Shown here one piece after another: positions 19,805-30,024 of a stretch of 30,024 nt of DNA (positions are counted from its first letter, which is position 1; each line of letters opens with the position of its first letter). Both the position numbers and the translations under genes were made by a program. Source of the stretch: Apophysomyces variabilis (taxonomy: Eukaryota; Mucoromycota; Mucoromycetes; Mucorales; Mucoraceae); contig MZZL01000045.1 of assembly GCA_002749535.1 (NCBI GenBank), forward strand, positions 6,513-36,536, in the 5' to 3' direction. A model generated the notes under the pieces. The model searched no databases. It was not told the origin of the DNA and worked only from the letters and a program-made list of their open reading frames with translations.

Positions 19805-22125
19805 ATGTCTGACATACCTGAATCCTCCACTTCTCAGCAAAGAAGACGCACTGAATTCGCTCATGCTACTGTAAGTGTATATCTATTATTATGATGTAAC
19901 ATTTTATACTAAATCATTGCATTGCTGTAAAACGTGTAGGATCAAACCATAGAGTTTTCAATGCCTGCTCGCTTTTTAGTACAATCATATCTGTCCTCTG
20001 AAGATCTTATGTTGGAAGATACATCTATTACTGATGAGGAAGTGGAAGAAGATACTTCATCCACTATGGTTACTGTTCCTTCCACCAAGCGCAAGAGGTC
20101 AAAAACAAGCTGGGTATATGGAAATGAATGGGTCGTAGTTGAAAAAGATTCAAAGACAGGTATCAACTATTACCACTGTCAATACCAATATCCATTAGGC
20201 GGTATATGCAATGAACAATATAAGAAAGTCAGCTCCACAACTAGCAACATCATGTACTATTTGAAAGCAGCATATAATCTCAATAGCGACTCTACAAAGG
20301 CGGGTATCCATAATAAAACCACTGGAATCATGGATAACTTTGTCATTCATTTATCAACAATCAATTCAAAGTTCACCCAAGATCTTTTTTGCAATACACT
20401 GCTTGATTATCTGGTTTCTGCCACTTTGCCTTTTAATGCTATGGAGAACCCTGCATTCCAGAAGCTGCTGTATCTTGCTCGTATGGCACCCAATGAATGA
20501 CAGCTTTTACTTCCCAGTGTGAAAACAATCCACTGCGATCTTGATCAAGCCTATGCACTTTATCTTACTCAAATTATCGACCTTCTTAGACAGCAGCTAT
20601 ATATTTTATATATACTAGATGCATAAACAAGTGAATGAAGAGATGCATTTCTTGGTGTCACAGCATATTGAATAGATGAAAATTGGACGCAAAAAACAGT
20701 TATCATCGGTTTTGAGCCATTGTCTGGTACACACAGCGCAGATAACATAGGAACAGTTTTCATGAATCTCTTGAAGAGTTTGGATCTTGATAAAAAACCT
20801 TTTTTTATTACTACCAACAATGCTAGCAACATGATCACAATGGCTAAGAGAATTGAAGAAGAAGTATCTTTCAACATTTTCTAAGCAGATCAAAACCATA
20901 TTCCCTGTATTGCCCATGTCATGAACTTATTCATGCAAGCAATCATTAGTGATGCTCTTAGCGCTGATGCTCCTGAAGACGACAACCAAGAAATGAACAA
21001 TAGTAATCCTATTATTGATCCTTCTGAATGGGACCACCCAGATAAGTCTCGCTTAGCTTTCATGTATCTTACAAAATTTCTCAAAACCTTTGTTTAAAGG
21101 TGCCATATTACATTACTTGCGAAATGGTGTTAATAAGATTCACTCTTCCCCACAATGACTTGAGCACTATTGCAACTATGGCAAAGCTATCCAAAAAGTA
21201 AGCTCAACCCTAGAAATGAAAGATGTAAATGAAATGAATGAAAACCAAATAGTGGTGAAGGAGCTCATTTTTGACGTTAAAACCCACTGGAATTCCACTT
21301 ATGCTATGATTGAATGGGCAATGGAAATGCGCCATGCTTACAACATGACCTACAGTAGCATTCTGGAGCTGGAATCATACCATCTAAGCGAACAAGAATA
21401 GCAAGTCCTACAAGAGCTCCATACATTGCTGAAACCATTTTCTGAACTGACAAGAATACTTAGTGGTGAACAGTATCCTTCTCTATCAAGTACAGTCATT
21501 AGATACAACGTGTTGATGGATTATCTTGAGGATTACTATGATAATGGAGGAAAGGTATGATTGAACTGTTACTGTAGGGAATGATGCTGACAGTTGTTGA
21601 CCTTTTTAGGATTGTCCTGTGCTGCGATACAGAACTGAAGTAGTACAAAACAAATTGCAAAAGTATTATGCACGTACAGGAATACCAGTGTATTCAATTA
21701 CCACATCGCTGAATCCTCGCGCCAAGTTCCAATAGTGGAGCAATCAAGAGTGGGAGCCTGAATACATTGAGCAAGCAAGGCGCGATGTGACTGGAACTTA
21801 GAAGAAGGAATTTTGCATTATGCGTCATGAAAACGTCACCCAAACGCCTGGTTTCTGCTTGTTTCAGAGTTGACTGCGTCAGGATCAGTTGGCTGAGTAT
21901 ATAGCAGAGCCAAGAGCAGTTGAGGATACCAACATACTCGAGTACTGGCGAAGTTACAGTGTTCAGTGGCCACAAATGGCTGGAATGGCCTGTAAGTATT
22001 TGTTCATTCCAGCATCTTCTGCTCTCTCTAAACAGTGCTTTTCACATGCCAAGTTTTTCACTCTGTTTCAGTGCAATCGTTTGTTGCCAGAAACAATTCA
22101 GAAAAGTGTTTTAGTAGATTCCTAG
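19805..22125 (+). pseudogene. hAT1 transposase, BED finger, multiple stops
   Basis: This is a cut-and-paste transposase relative of hAT2. Exon 1 is 19805-19870, intron 19871-19939 (GTAAGT...GTAG), exon 2 from 19940, a second intron about 21042-21099, exon 3 from 21100, intron 21555-21609, then the last exon to TAG 22123. In the BED finger both histidines expected by comparison with hAT2 are tyrosine (YLKAAY). The RNase H-like core has DA(stop)TS where hAT2 has DSWTS, and the second catalytic Asp is Asn (20816). CIAH and WNST motifs remain. Stops include 20498, 20624, 20636, 20669 and 20882. The intron 2 donor reads ATAAGT instead of GTAAGT. The C-terminal dimerisation block is recognisable (21889-22115). 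Confidence 0.87.
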
Positions 22126-22597
22126 AGTAAAACTTTACTCTCTTCTGAATAAAGCTTTTTAGACCATAAAACATTACTTCTCTGTTCTTTTTTGCAAAAT
22201 GTCTTTTCCCATGTGATTTTGCTCTTACTTTTCTCTTAAGCTTCAAGGGCTCATTTAGAGTTCATTTAACTTGCTGTTACATTCACTCTCAGAAAACCTT
22301 TTGCCAACTTCATATTACCAATTAGCTTTGTTAAAGTGATAATAACACAATGGCATTGTCTTTAATTATAAGATTGAGAACATTACTCGCTTATAATTTC
22401 TATATACAATGATGAATAATTAAACGAATATAAATATTGCCTCTGTTATTTGAATAAGCTAAGAATATTCATCTGTTTATTTAAATAAATGAGAATATTC
22501 ACATTTGCTTAGCGAACGAATAAGAATATCCAAAAAATTATTTAAATAAAAACGAATATTCATTTATTTATTCATATTTATTCTTGCTGATCCCTAC

Positions 22598-22968
22598 TTA
22601 TCTTAAAGGGAATAGTGCATATAATTGTGCTTTGTGTTTACCTCTTTCATATAAATGTCTTTGTCTTTTGGCTTTTCTATCAACATTAGACAAAATAGAT
22701 GAAGATTCACTAGAGGGCATATTTTTCAAATATTCATTATAAGTTGCAATTAGCTCTACAATGAACTCATTCTGATCAATAATATATTCTATAGGTTCAG
22801 GACCTCTATTCTTATCAATGACATTTCCATGCCTATCTTTAAATAAAAATATTGTACTTATATTAAAATTTAAGCAATTGAAGAAAAGAATAAAAACAGA
22901 TTCATGAAAAAAAAAACCTTATTTTTATATTTTTTCAAGTGCCAAGAAATTATTGTAACATGATATTA
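22598..22968 (-). other. Unrecognised minus-strand reading frame
   Basis: On the minus strand a frame stays open for about 122 codons from 22968 down to a TAA at 22600-22598, 2 bp from the hAT1 end. The last 80 codons look protein-like: charged, with QRHLYERGKHKAQLYALF near the end. The upstream part is low-complexity and may be intronic, since AG acceptors occur near 22835-22860. No start codon is evident and I recognise no family. It could be the 3' exon of a gene or transposon cut off by hAT1. Confidence 0.35.
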
Positions 22969-24301
22969 TTTACAAATGCAAATGACATAGTTTTTAAAAA
23001 TATAACTTCTATTTCTAAAAGTGCAAAATTGATTTTGACCAACCAATGACATCATTTTTGACTGGCTGTGACATTGCTTGTTGGAAGCACTATACATATA
23101 ATACAGTTGGTGCAAAATTGCAAGCCTTACTAAAAACCAAGGAAGATCATCAAAAATTATTTATATAGGCTCTATGTGGTTAAAATTTTTATCTGGCAAG
23201 AAGTGAAGGAGTTCTGAGGTTGCTAAAATATTTAAAAAGTTTATGTGGCTGGCTTTGTAAAAAAAACATGAACTTTCAGAACATTTAAGCGCGTTATGTA
23301 GTGTGAGGTTGAGGGAAAAGTAAAATTTATAATTTAAATCAATTAATGTGGTAATTTATAGTTGAAATGCAATCTTTAGTTCCTATAAGTGCATAGAATT
23401 CAACTCTATTCTCCGTAGTTTGAAGAAAAATTTCATTTAAGGTCCAATATAACATTTCGCGCTCAAACGAATAAGCGGTGTATGTACACACATGGGTAAA
23501 CTATTATGTACTGGCAAATATGCTTATACATAATCACATTAAGCACAATCTGAGCAATATAAGCAAAAACAAAAAGGCTCTTTTGGCTATACTTGATTTC
23601 TTAGTGGATAAACGTTTAACCACACAGGGACTCTTATAAACAACAAACAATCTCATTGTAATAGCTCAACATTCTGAGAACATTATAGCAGAATTAAGGT
23701 TCATTATGAGTTAAGTATTAACTTGAGTTGACTTAACTTGAATAAACTTTTAACTCAAGTTGACTTATAATTTAAGTCAAATAAAACATTATTTAAGTGA
23801 AAAGAGATCTAAAGAGTATATATAACAATGCAGCATTAGAAAGTTACATTAACTAATTTTGACCTATAGAAATGCATATAAAGTTTTAAGTATATTTCTA
23901 ATTTTAGTTCAGTTGAATAGAAAAGTTTAAGCATAGTGTTATATAAGTTTTAGATATTTTTATTAGGATCACTATATAGAGTGATTGCATATAAAGTTTG
24001 TCTTAAAAATAATGCAAGCTATAGATAAGAGTAAAAAAACTTCTATTATTGCTTCTAATATATAAAGATAAGGCATACTTTGTCAAGTTTTTAAGGAAGG
24101 TAAGAGTGAAGCAAAAATAAGAAAAAGAAGAAAAAGTATAAACATTTAGTAAAGAAAAGACATTATTGCTCTGACATATAAAAAAGACATGTTGTAAAAA
24201 AAAAGTTCTATTCTCTTTTATAGCATAGAATGTTTCAAGGTGAGTAAAAGATAGGTTTATTATATATATATATAAGTTACTAAGTATTCTCTAGAAAAGC
24301 A
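22969..24301. other. AT-rich stretch without a recognised gene
   Basis: No credible coding frame is visible. A 10-bp inverted repeat (AACTTGAGTT 23720-23729, AACTCAAGTT 23752-23761), each arm followed by GACTTA, suggests a decayed element end. An 11-bp direct repeat, GTGCAAAATTG, occurs near 23021 and 23111. Most of the rest is A/T runs. Confidence 0.5.
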
Positions 24302-24739
24302 TACTGTAGTTGAAAGGTAATTCTACTACCTTTATACTATATAGTAGAATCTCTGGTTCTACCTAGGTGGTAAAATTTCTTATATTACTACATTTTTCTC
24401 TCCTCTCAAATGCTGTTACTATAGTAGATATGCATACAAAATTAAGTTACTATAGCAAAACTAGTGCATTTACATTTTCTAGAAACTGCATAATTATTTA
24501 TATTATATACTTCTAACATGGTTTATTTTTTTTTTACAGAGTTATCCGCGTTTTCCTTTTATTCATCCTTTTCTTTTGCAAACTTTTTCCTCTATACCAT
24601 TTTTTGTTTCATAGTATTTTACCACTTCTTCATCAGAAAACTCACTTTGAAAATATTGTTAGTATATAATTCTAATAACATACAACCTTAATCTAAAAGC
24701 ATATCCTTTACTGATAAGCTTTTATCTTTATTTCATAGT
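24302..24739 (+). mobile_element. CACTG copy 3, partial, C-to-T decayed
   Basis: It aligns almost without gaps to the reverse complement of copy 1 from its terminus inward (11240 back to about 10790). Nearly every difference is C-to-T or G-to-A. The terminal CACTGCGGTT reads TACTGTAGTT here. Homology ends near 24739. The other end and the duplication are not found. Confidence 0.8.
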
Positions 24740-25059
24740 GTGTTATATGTAGATAAAAAAGAGGATAGATAGAATTCTTTGAAACTGTTAGATATCTTTA
24801 TTTCATTCAACTTGTTTGCCTATTTATAATTATTTGCTCTTATGTAGGATTTGTAATTAGTGAACGTTCTTATTAGTGATAGGTATATAATTTAGCTAAG
24901 TGTAATAACTGCAGTAGAGCAGTGTTACCTTGTCTTCATCTTTGGTAATAGATCTTTAATTTAGAGAAGAGGTGTAGTCAGTGTTCTAAACTAGAGAAGT
25001 TTACTATAAATGGAAATATATTAATTCTGATCATCCTGTTTATAGAATACAAGTACTAG
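24740..25059. other. Stretch without a recognised gene
   Basis: This AT-rich sequence separates CACTG copy 3 from hAT3. It begins TGTGTTATATG, which could be an LTR start, but no partner or duplication is visible. Confidence 0.45.
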
Positions 25060-25067
25060 GAAGTTAT

Positions 25068-26158
25068 TAAGGCTTGCAATTTTAGACCAACTATCCTGAT
25101 ACTGACCCATACTGAACCATACTGTCAATCTTAGTCTATAAGTTTTAGACTGAACCCTTTGAACTAATGGTCTCAGTTTATATATTTTAGACCAATCTCA
25201 GTTCATGTAAACTGTCTTAACCTAACTGATTAGACTGTCAGTCATGATAATAGTTTTGGTTTTCAAAAAGAAAATTATTATCTATAAAGTATTATTGGAG
25301 AAATAACTCTCACAACAAGTAAAATAGTCTTATTTAATCAGTTTATTATATTTTATTTTTGCTTATAGTATGCACAAACAGAGAATTATTTGTAAGGTAA
25401 TATTCTATTCTTTGTATTGTTATTATTGATAATTGTTCTTTCTTTCAACATTATATGCCATACCATTTTCACATAACAGTAGCATTTGGTATAGGAATTT
25501 GCAAGTATCCACCCTTAGCTAGAATGGTGCACGATTACTTAGCAATTCTAGGTTAGTATCTTTGTTCACCCCACATTTGTCTTCTGATTAACGTCATTAT
25601 CTCAGGTATAAATGCTCTATCAGAACGAGTCTTCTCTGCTGGCAAGGCTATTTTAAGCTCAAATCATGCTTTACTTGCTGTAGAAACCATTTATGCATGT
25701 ATGCTTGAAAAATACTAGCTATGACAAGAACTAAAGAATTGATATACAATATTCTCTAAAATAGATTGAGTGTTGAATTAGCAGTTAATAAATGATACAT
25801 TGCATTTTATCTTTCTTATTACATGAACTACTTCTCTTAATCTATAATGTAAATTACACTAAAACTAAAAATCTTACAAGCAACAAAGCTTTTGTATACT
25901 TGTATAACTGCACTTATTGAAGTAAAGGGAAATATTTACTTTGAATGCCTATAAGTAATATTGTGTATAATGTATATAAAAGGCATAGCATAGACTGATG
26001 GTCCTTCCAATGATCCTTTCAGCAGTCTCAATACCTGACCTTGGACTGTCCCAATTATAGACTATCCTGAATACTGACTGAGTAGTAATAACTGGCAGTC
26101 TTGGTCCAGCTACCTTGCACTGGCCCATACCATCCTGTACCAACCATTGTGAGCCTTA
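25068..26158 (+). mobile_element. hAT3: internally deleted hAT transposon
   Basis: The ends are TAAGGCTTGCAAT (25068) and, on the other strand, TAAGGCTCACAAT (ending 26158). The 8-bp duplication is GAAGTTAT (25060-25067) against GAAGTCAC (26159-26166), differing by two C-to-T changes. Eight-bp duplications are characteristic of hAT. Subterminal ACTGACC/ACTGAACC/TAGACC motifs fill both ends (25090-25230 and 25990-26140). Only the C-terminal transposase fragment remains. The ends differ from those of hAT1 and hAT2, so it is a distinct family. Confidence 0.82.
25482..25718 (+). pseudogene. hAT3 transposase C-terminal fragment
   Basis: Two exon pieces (25482-25551 and 25606-25718) are separated by a 54-bp GT-AG intron (25552-25605) with a CTGATTAAC branch-like site. 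They encode the hAT dimerisation region: YPPLARMVHDYLAI, then LSERVFSAGKAILSSNHALL, ending at TAG 25716. The N-terminal and catalytic parts are deleted, so it cannot be an active transposase. Confidence 0.8.
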
Positions 26159-26166
26159 GAAGTCAC

Positions 26167-26540
26167 ACTATGACAGCGACATATACCATACTAACTTTCA
26201 GTATCTGAAAAAAGAACTTTCTGTTCCTAGCTTTCTTACTAATCATCAGAAACTATCATTGTCTTATCCTTAACACCAATGACACTTGATTCTTCAATTG
26301 TACCATTAGTTTATATTATAGACAATTGGATGAAAACTTTTCTTCTTATGTTATTGGTTTATAAGAGGTTTTACTTATATGGTCCCAATCATTCAATTAG
26401 AAAACTATAAAAGAAAAGTACTTGAAAATAAAGTAATATTATCTTAGTCTTGCTGATTCTATCAGTTATCCTTTCTTTATTTTGATCTCACTTTTGACAC
26501 TTTAACACTATCTTATATAAAACTTATCTCGCCTGACACA
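26167..26540. other. Stretch without a recognised gene
   Basis: This AT-rich sequence leads into the chromodomain remnant. It may be decayed integrase sequence of the same retrotransposon, but I cannot align it by eye. Confidence 0.4.
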
Positions 26541-26714
26541 GTAGTTTCAGATGACTACTATAAAGTGCAGAACATCATCAATCATAGGAAAGTGCGCAAA
26601 GGACACTACTAGTACTTTATCAAATGGAAAGGTTACAAAGATGATAAAAATACTTGGCAGAACCCTGAGGATTTCAACGATCCTGCTATTATTAAAAGGT
26701 ATTGGCAATGCTGA
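26541..26714 (+). pseudogene. Orphan chromodomain of a Ty3/gypsy chromovirus
   Basis: Chromodomains at the end of some gypsy integrases bind histone marks and steer integration. The frame reads YYKVQNIINHRKVRKGHY, a TAG (26610), then YFIKWKGYKDDKNTWQ, NPEDFNDPAIIKRYW and TGA (26712). The FIKWKGY and NTW core motifs are diagnostic. No matching RT or LTR is found next to it, and hAT2 inserted 47 bp downstream of the second stop. Elements A, B and C lack such a domain, so this is a separate, mostly deleted element. Confidence 0.85.
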
Positions 26715-27627
26715 TCAGGTACTGGCAAAAGGAAACAGGCTCAACAATCATGACCTTCTACTAGGGATTGGCAAATATTCGTCATTCGTTTATTCGATTC
26801 GATTCGTTTAACAAATATCCGTTTATAATTCGATTTGATTTGTTTGATCTGTGAAGAAAGGTATGTTTATTTCTTAATAGGATTATTGATGGTATCTGTA
26901 CAAAGTAAAAATTATTTTATTGACGAATACTGTGCGTTAGCGTATAGCTTAGTATTGTCTCTCTCAGTTAAGCATTACAATGATTCAGAATCGTTAGTAC
27001 AACGTTGCTATTCATTACTTTCTAAACATACCGTCAATAAGACATTGAGGGTAATTGTCCTAATCCATGGTGGAGCGGGATTACCAAAATGCGTTACAAA
27101 TTAGAATTAGAAAGGAGATGGGACTAAAATACAGGTAGTAGAACATAGTGTAGACGGATTCTAGCTAGTATGGATTGCAGCATGTAAAACAGATTAGGCG
27201 TTGTTCATGAGCTGAGTTGTCAGTAGAAATAGAATTAACACAAAACCAAACATATACATGCGTCCGAAGTCTAAGCTAGACAGACCATTTGTTACAATCT
27301 TGGGACAAATGAAATACATAAACTGATTGCGCGATTAAGAATGCTAATGCCGTCAGAAAAGAAAAAAAAAAGAAAGGAGAGATGTAGCCTCTAGATTTAA
27401 CTTATACTTTATTTTTGATAACATTTCTCTTTCAAGTGGTAATAACGAAGACATATTGGTTTTAAGCTATCATTTATCCTTACCTATAATTATTCGTCTC
27501 TAACGCTTATGAAGCTTACTAAGTTTTGACACGTTATCACAATAACATAGCTGTGTAACATTACTCTTTGCTGCAGTAAAAAGTAGAAAAATAAACTGTC
27601 GCAGTAAAACTTACATAATATCCTCCC

Positions 27628-27690
27628 TGCCGCAGTTATAGTGAGGTATGTATTGTAGTGATATTGACTGCGGCAATAAGGTATATAAAG
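27628..27690 (+). promoter_or_regulatory. Dyad and TATA box upstream of the hAT2 transposase
   Basis: A perfect 9-bp inverted repeat (TGCCGCAGT 27628-27636, ACTGCGGCA 27667-27675) is followed by GTATATAAAG (27681-27690), about 85 bp before the ATG. The layout suggests a core promoter with an operator-like site, possibly for transposase binding. Confidence 0.55.
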
Positions 27691-27772
27691 ATCATCGTAA
27701 TAAAGGTAAAAAGGCAGTTTATCAAAATATTATTGTTCATCCTTACCTTTTTTTCGTTGTCATCCATTACCA

Positions 27773-30024
27773 TGCCATACTCTTTCGCTGAATCCTCTGC
27801 ATCCGCTCAAAGACGTTTGTCTGGAATGACTGACGTAAGAAACAATTTGCTACAACAATAGCTGACCTTACATATTAGGATACATTGTCTTCGCAGGCTA
27901 CTGATAGCCAAATCAATGATCCAATGTCTAGTCTTGAAAGACAAGGGTCATTTATGTCTGTCGTTACTGAGGCTAATGACGATGAACAATCGGACGATCT
28001 CTCCTCTTCAGATGAACCACCGAACAAAAAGAAACGATCTCCTAATAGTTGGATTTTTGTCAATGGATGGGCGTCTCATAAACGAATCAAAGGTGTCAAC
28101 AAAATCGTCTGTAACTACATAAGCGCAAGTGGAGTTCCATGCAAGTGCCGTTATACGAACGTTGGTGGATCTACTAGCAACATGCTTACCCATCTCAAGA
28201 GCAAGCATCGCATTAATGAGCATTCTCCTCCTGCGAATTCAGGCGCATTGGTGCCAACAGCTGGTCCACTTGAAGCGTTCCTTACCAATGTCCAAGGAGT
28301 AACATCAAGCCAACCGTTTTCTAAAGAAAAGTTTCGTCAACTTCTTCTTGCCGACATGATTGCCACTGCTTCTCCTTACACTTCAGTTGAGCGGAAGACA
28401 TTGCAAGACCTGCTTTACCTTGCCCATCGTGCACCTGACATGAGTAGCCTGAAGTTACCAAGTGCAACAACGATCAAGCGTGACCTGGAGCAATCGTACC
28501 AATTGTATGAACAACAAATCGTTGAATTGCTTCAAGAGCAACCTTACCTGGCATATACTATGGACAGTTGGACAAGCGATTTGCAGGACGCCTTCCTAGG
28601 GATTACCGCCCATTGGATCAATGAGGATTGGCAGGCAAACTCTATCATTATAGGTTTTGAACCTCTTAATGGACCTCATTCTGCGGTAAACATGGCGGAG
28701 ACAATGGTGGCAGTTTTGCGAAAGTTGGGCGTTGCTTCCAAACCGTTTTTCTTGACAACCGATAATGCATCCAACATGAAAGCGTTAGCAAGAGAATTGG
28801 AACGGATGTTGGGAAGTGATATATTCCAGGCGGCAAACAATCATATCTCATGCATTGGGCACATCTTTAACTTGGCGGTACAAGCAATTCTTTCCAAGAG
28901 CTTGGCTGTCATCGATCAAGATAAAGAACCTGATGTGGCCAGTGAAATACAAGAGCATATATACACTGATGCAATCCAAGATATTGGTAAGGTTTCCATT
29001 ACAAGCCAAAAACAATCATATTAATAACATACTGTAGGAGGTATTGTTAACCGTCTTCGTCATGGTATAATTAAGATCCGGTCATCGCCACAAAGAAGAG
29101 AGATATATAAGAGATCTTATGGAGTGAACAAGCTAAAAACAAAGGAATTAGCCGTGGATGTGAAAATGCAATGGAACTCAACCTTAATTATGCTACGATG
29201 TGCATATGAACAATGTGAGGCTTACAATCAGACATGCCGAGCAATAGACGATCTTTCTTCATATGCACTCTCCACAGAAGATTGGGTACAAGTGCATGAG
29301 CTTCAGACGTTACTTACTGGCTTCGATCAATCACTGCATTGCTTTCTGCCTCCAATTATCCGTCCATCCACACAACTGTTGTTGCGTACAATTGGTTATT
29401 CGATCATATTGAAAAATACAAGGAAGCAAAGTCTGAAGTAAGTATGAAAGCTATAAAAATAATATCAACATGATGCTTACCTTTTTTTACTTTGGTAGTC
29501 CTTTCCAATAATTGCTACTGCTGCTGACTACGCTCATGAGAAGTTGAAGAAGTATTACACCCAGACAACAGCGCCGGTATACTACGTTGCAACCGCCATG
29601 GACCCTCGCGCAAAGTACAAGTGGTGGTCTGAAATCAAATGGCCATCTACTTGGATTAGGGAAGCGAAATCAGCGGTGGAAAAGGTGTGGCAAAATGAAT
29701 TTCGGCCAGAAACAGAACCAACATCTTCACAGCAAGCTGACACCATCCAACTGTTTGGTCCAAGGGCTCCACGGGATCAGCTGCGTGATTACGTTGCGGA
29801 ACCGCCAAGTTATCAAGATGTGGAAGTTCTACAATACTGGAAAAGTCGCAGCAGTCAGTGGAGTCAGCTCTCTCAAATGGCGCGTCGTTACCTTGCTGTC
29901 CCTGCCACATCAGTTCCTTCGGAGAGATGCTTCTCTCGTGCCAAGTTCTTCATTCCACCTGAACGCAATCGTTTGTTGCCGGAATCGTTGAAACAGTCTG
30001 TGTTGTTTGATTCGTGGCAAAGGG
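27773..30024 (+). pseudogene. hAT2 transposase, four exons, one apparent 1-nt frameshift
   Basis: The exons are 27773-27834, 27897-28986, 29038-29437 and 29499 to beyond 30024. The introns are 62, 51 and 61 bp with GTAAG donors, and a CTGAC branch site is visible in the first. The N-terminus is acidic and serine-rich, with a basic KKKR patch. A BED-type zinc finger spans about 28050-28215 (two cysteines, then HLKSKH). The RNase H-like core has D in DSWTS (28563), D in TTDNASN (28761) and CIGHIFNL. The last exon carries the dimerisation block (YLAVPATSVPSERCFS). Near 29325-29331 the frame shifts: the upstream frame (DQ) and downstream frame (ITALLSASNYPS) join only if one base is missing. Otherwise there is no stop. 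Comparison with hAT1 supports this. Confidence 0.88.

Larger units (their letters stand above)
18735..22596 (+). mobile_element. hAT1: decayed BED-type hAT transposon
   Basis: It has inverted ends, TAGGGATCGGCAA at 18735 and TTGCTGATCCCTA ending at 22596. Subterminal regions are dense in GAATA/TATTC motifs (18745-18955 and 22390-22590). The transposase lies at 19805-22125, about 1.07 kb from the 5' end. No matching 8-bp target duplication is visible: the flanks read TTTGATAG and CTTATCTT. It is the same family as hAT2. Confidence 0.85.
26762..30024 (+). mobile_element. hAT2: nearly intact BED-hAT transposon, 3' end outside window
   Basis: It starts TAGGGATTGGCAAATATTCG, matching the hAT1 end. 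The predicted 5' duplication copy is CCTTCTAC (26754-26761). Subterminal ATTCG repeats follow (26779-26850). The transposase gene begins about 1.0 kb in, as in hAT1, and is still open at the window end. Confidence 0.87.

Noticed and set aside
24740..25059. A solo LTR beginning TGTGTTATATG
   Set aside because: No convincing CA end, flanking duplication or related copy could be found in the window.
23102..25090. A Tc1/mariner-like element bounded by CAGTTGGTGCAAAATTGCAAGCC and a similar inverted sequence near 25071
   Set aside because: The right-hand match is explained by the 5' end of hAT3, which has its own partner end and 8-bp duplication. The left-hand motif has no other partner.
26551..26811. 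An 86-codon frame starting at 26551
   Set aside because: It is an out-of-frame shadow of the chromodomain remnant and runs into the hAT2 terminus.
1..30024. Bacterial features such as operons, CRISPR arrays or insertion sequences
   Set aside because: Introns, the tRNA without encoded CCA, LTR retrotransposons and hAT elements all indicate a eukaryotic nuclear genome, and no spaced repeat array is present.

Overview
The window looks like repeat-packed nuclear DNA from a filamentous fungus. I infer an early-diverging (Mucoromycota-like) or similar lineage, without certainty. The grounds are Ty3/gypsy and BED-hAT transposons, introns of 50-70 bp with GTAAG donors and CTNAY branch sites, AT-rich spacers and one eukaryotic tRNA gene. 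I recognise no host protein gene. The only clear host gene is tRNA-Asp(GTC) at 638-709.

Region 725-18275 is a nest of six same-orientation LTR elements immediately downstream of the tRNA. Each carries TG...CA ends, and for five of them I can read a 4-bp target-site duplication. B0 (only its 5' LTR and an internal stub remain) starts 15 nt after the tRNA. Its LTR was split by B (737-12562, TSD ACTC), C (12579-17682, TSD TTAG/TTGG) and solo LTR E (17696-18054, TSD CTTT). B's own 5' LTR was split by solo LTR D (749-1052, TSD ATTC) and by element A (1064-6210, TSD GATT). When the insertions are peeled off, LTR lengths match: A 358/358, B 195/195, C 304/304. Subtracting the later insertions, every integration point lies 15-48 nt downstream of the tRNA 3' end. 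Decay (stop codons, LTR divergence) rises with distance from the tRNA. This fits repeated tRNA-directed integration that pushes older copies outward. B was later hit by a 1.37-kb CACTG-ended DNA transposon (9873-11240, TSD GCG).

A, B and C are full Ty3/gypsy elements (gag, protease, RT, RNase H, integrase), all broken by stop codons. A and C have pol in the -1 frame, with a slippery heptamer in the correct phase at the overlap (A also has a 9-bp stem-loop 6 nt downstream). B is a single gag-pol frame.

Region 18276-30024 is DNA-transposon territory: a second, partial CACTG-family copy (18276-18734), a decayed BED-hAT (hAT1, 18735-22596), an AT-rich stretch with an unrecognised minus-strand frame, a third CACTG-family copy (24302-24739), an internally deleted hAT (hAT3, 25068-26158, 8-bp TSD), an orphan chromodomain from another gypsy element (26541-26714), and a nearly intact BED-hAT (hAT2, from 26762 past the window end) with four readable exons and apparently one 1-nt frameshift.

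Almost every difference between copies is a C/T or G/A transition. Several CA-versus-TG pairs between LTRs imply ancestral CpG, pointing to methyl-cytosine deamination or a RIP-like process. Counts given here were made by eye.
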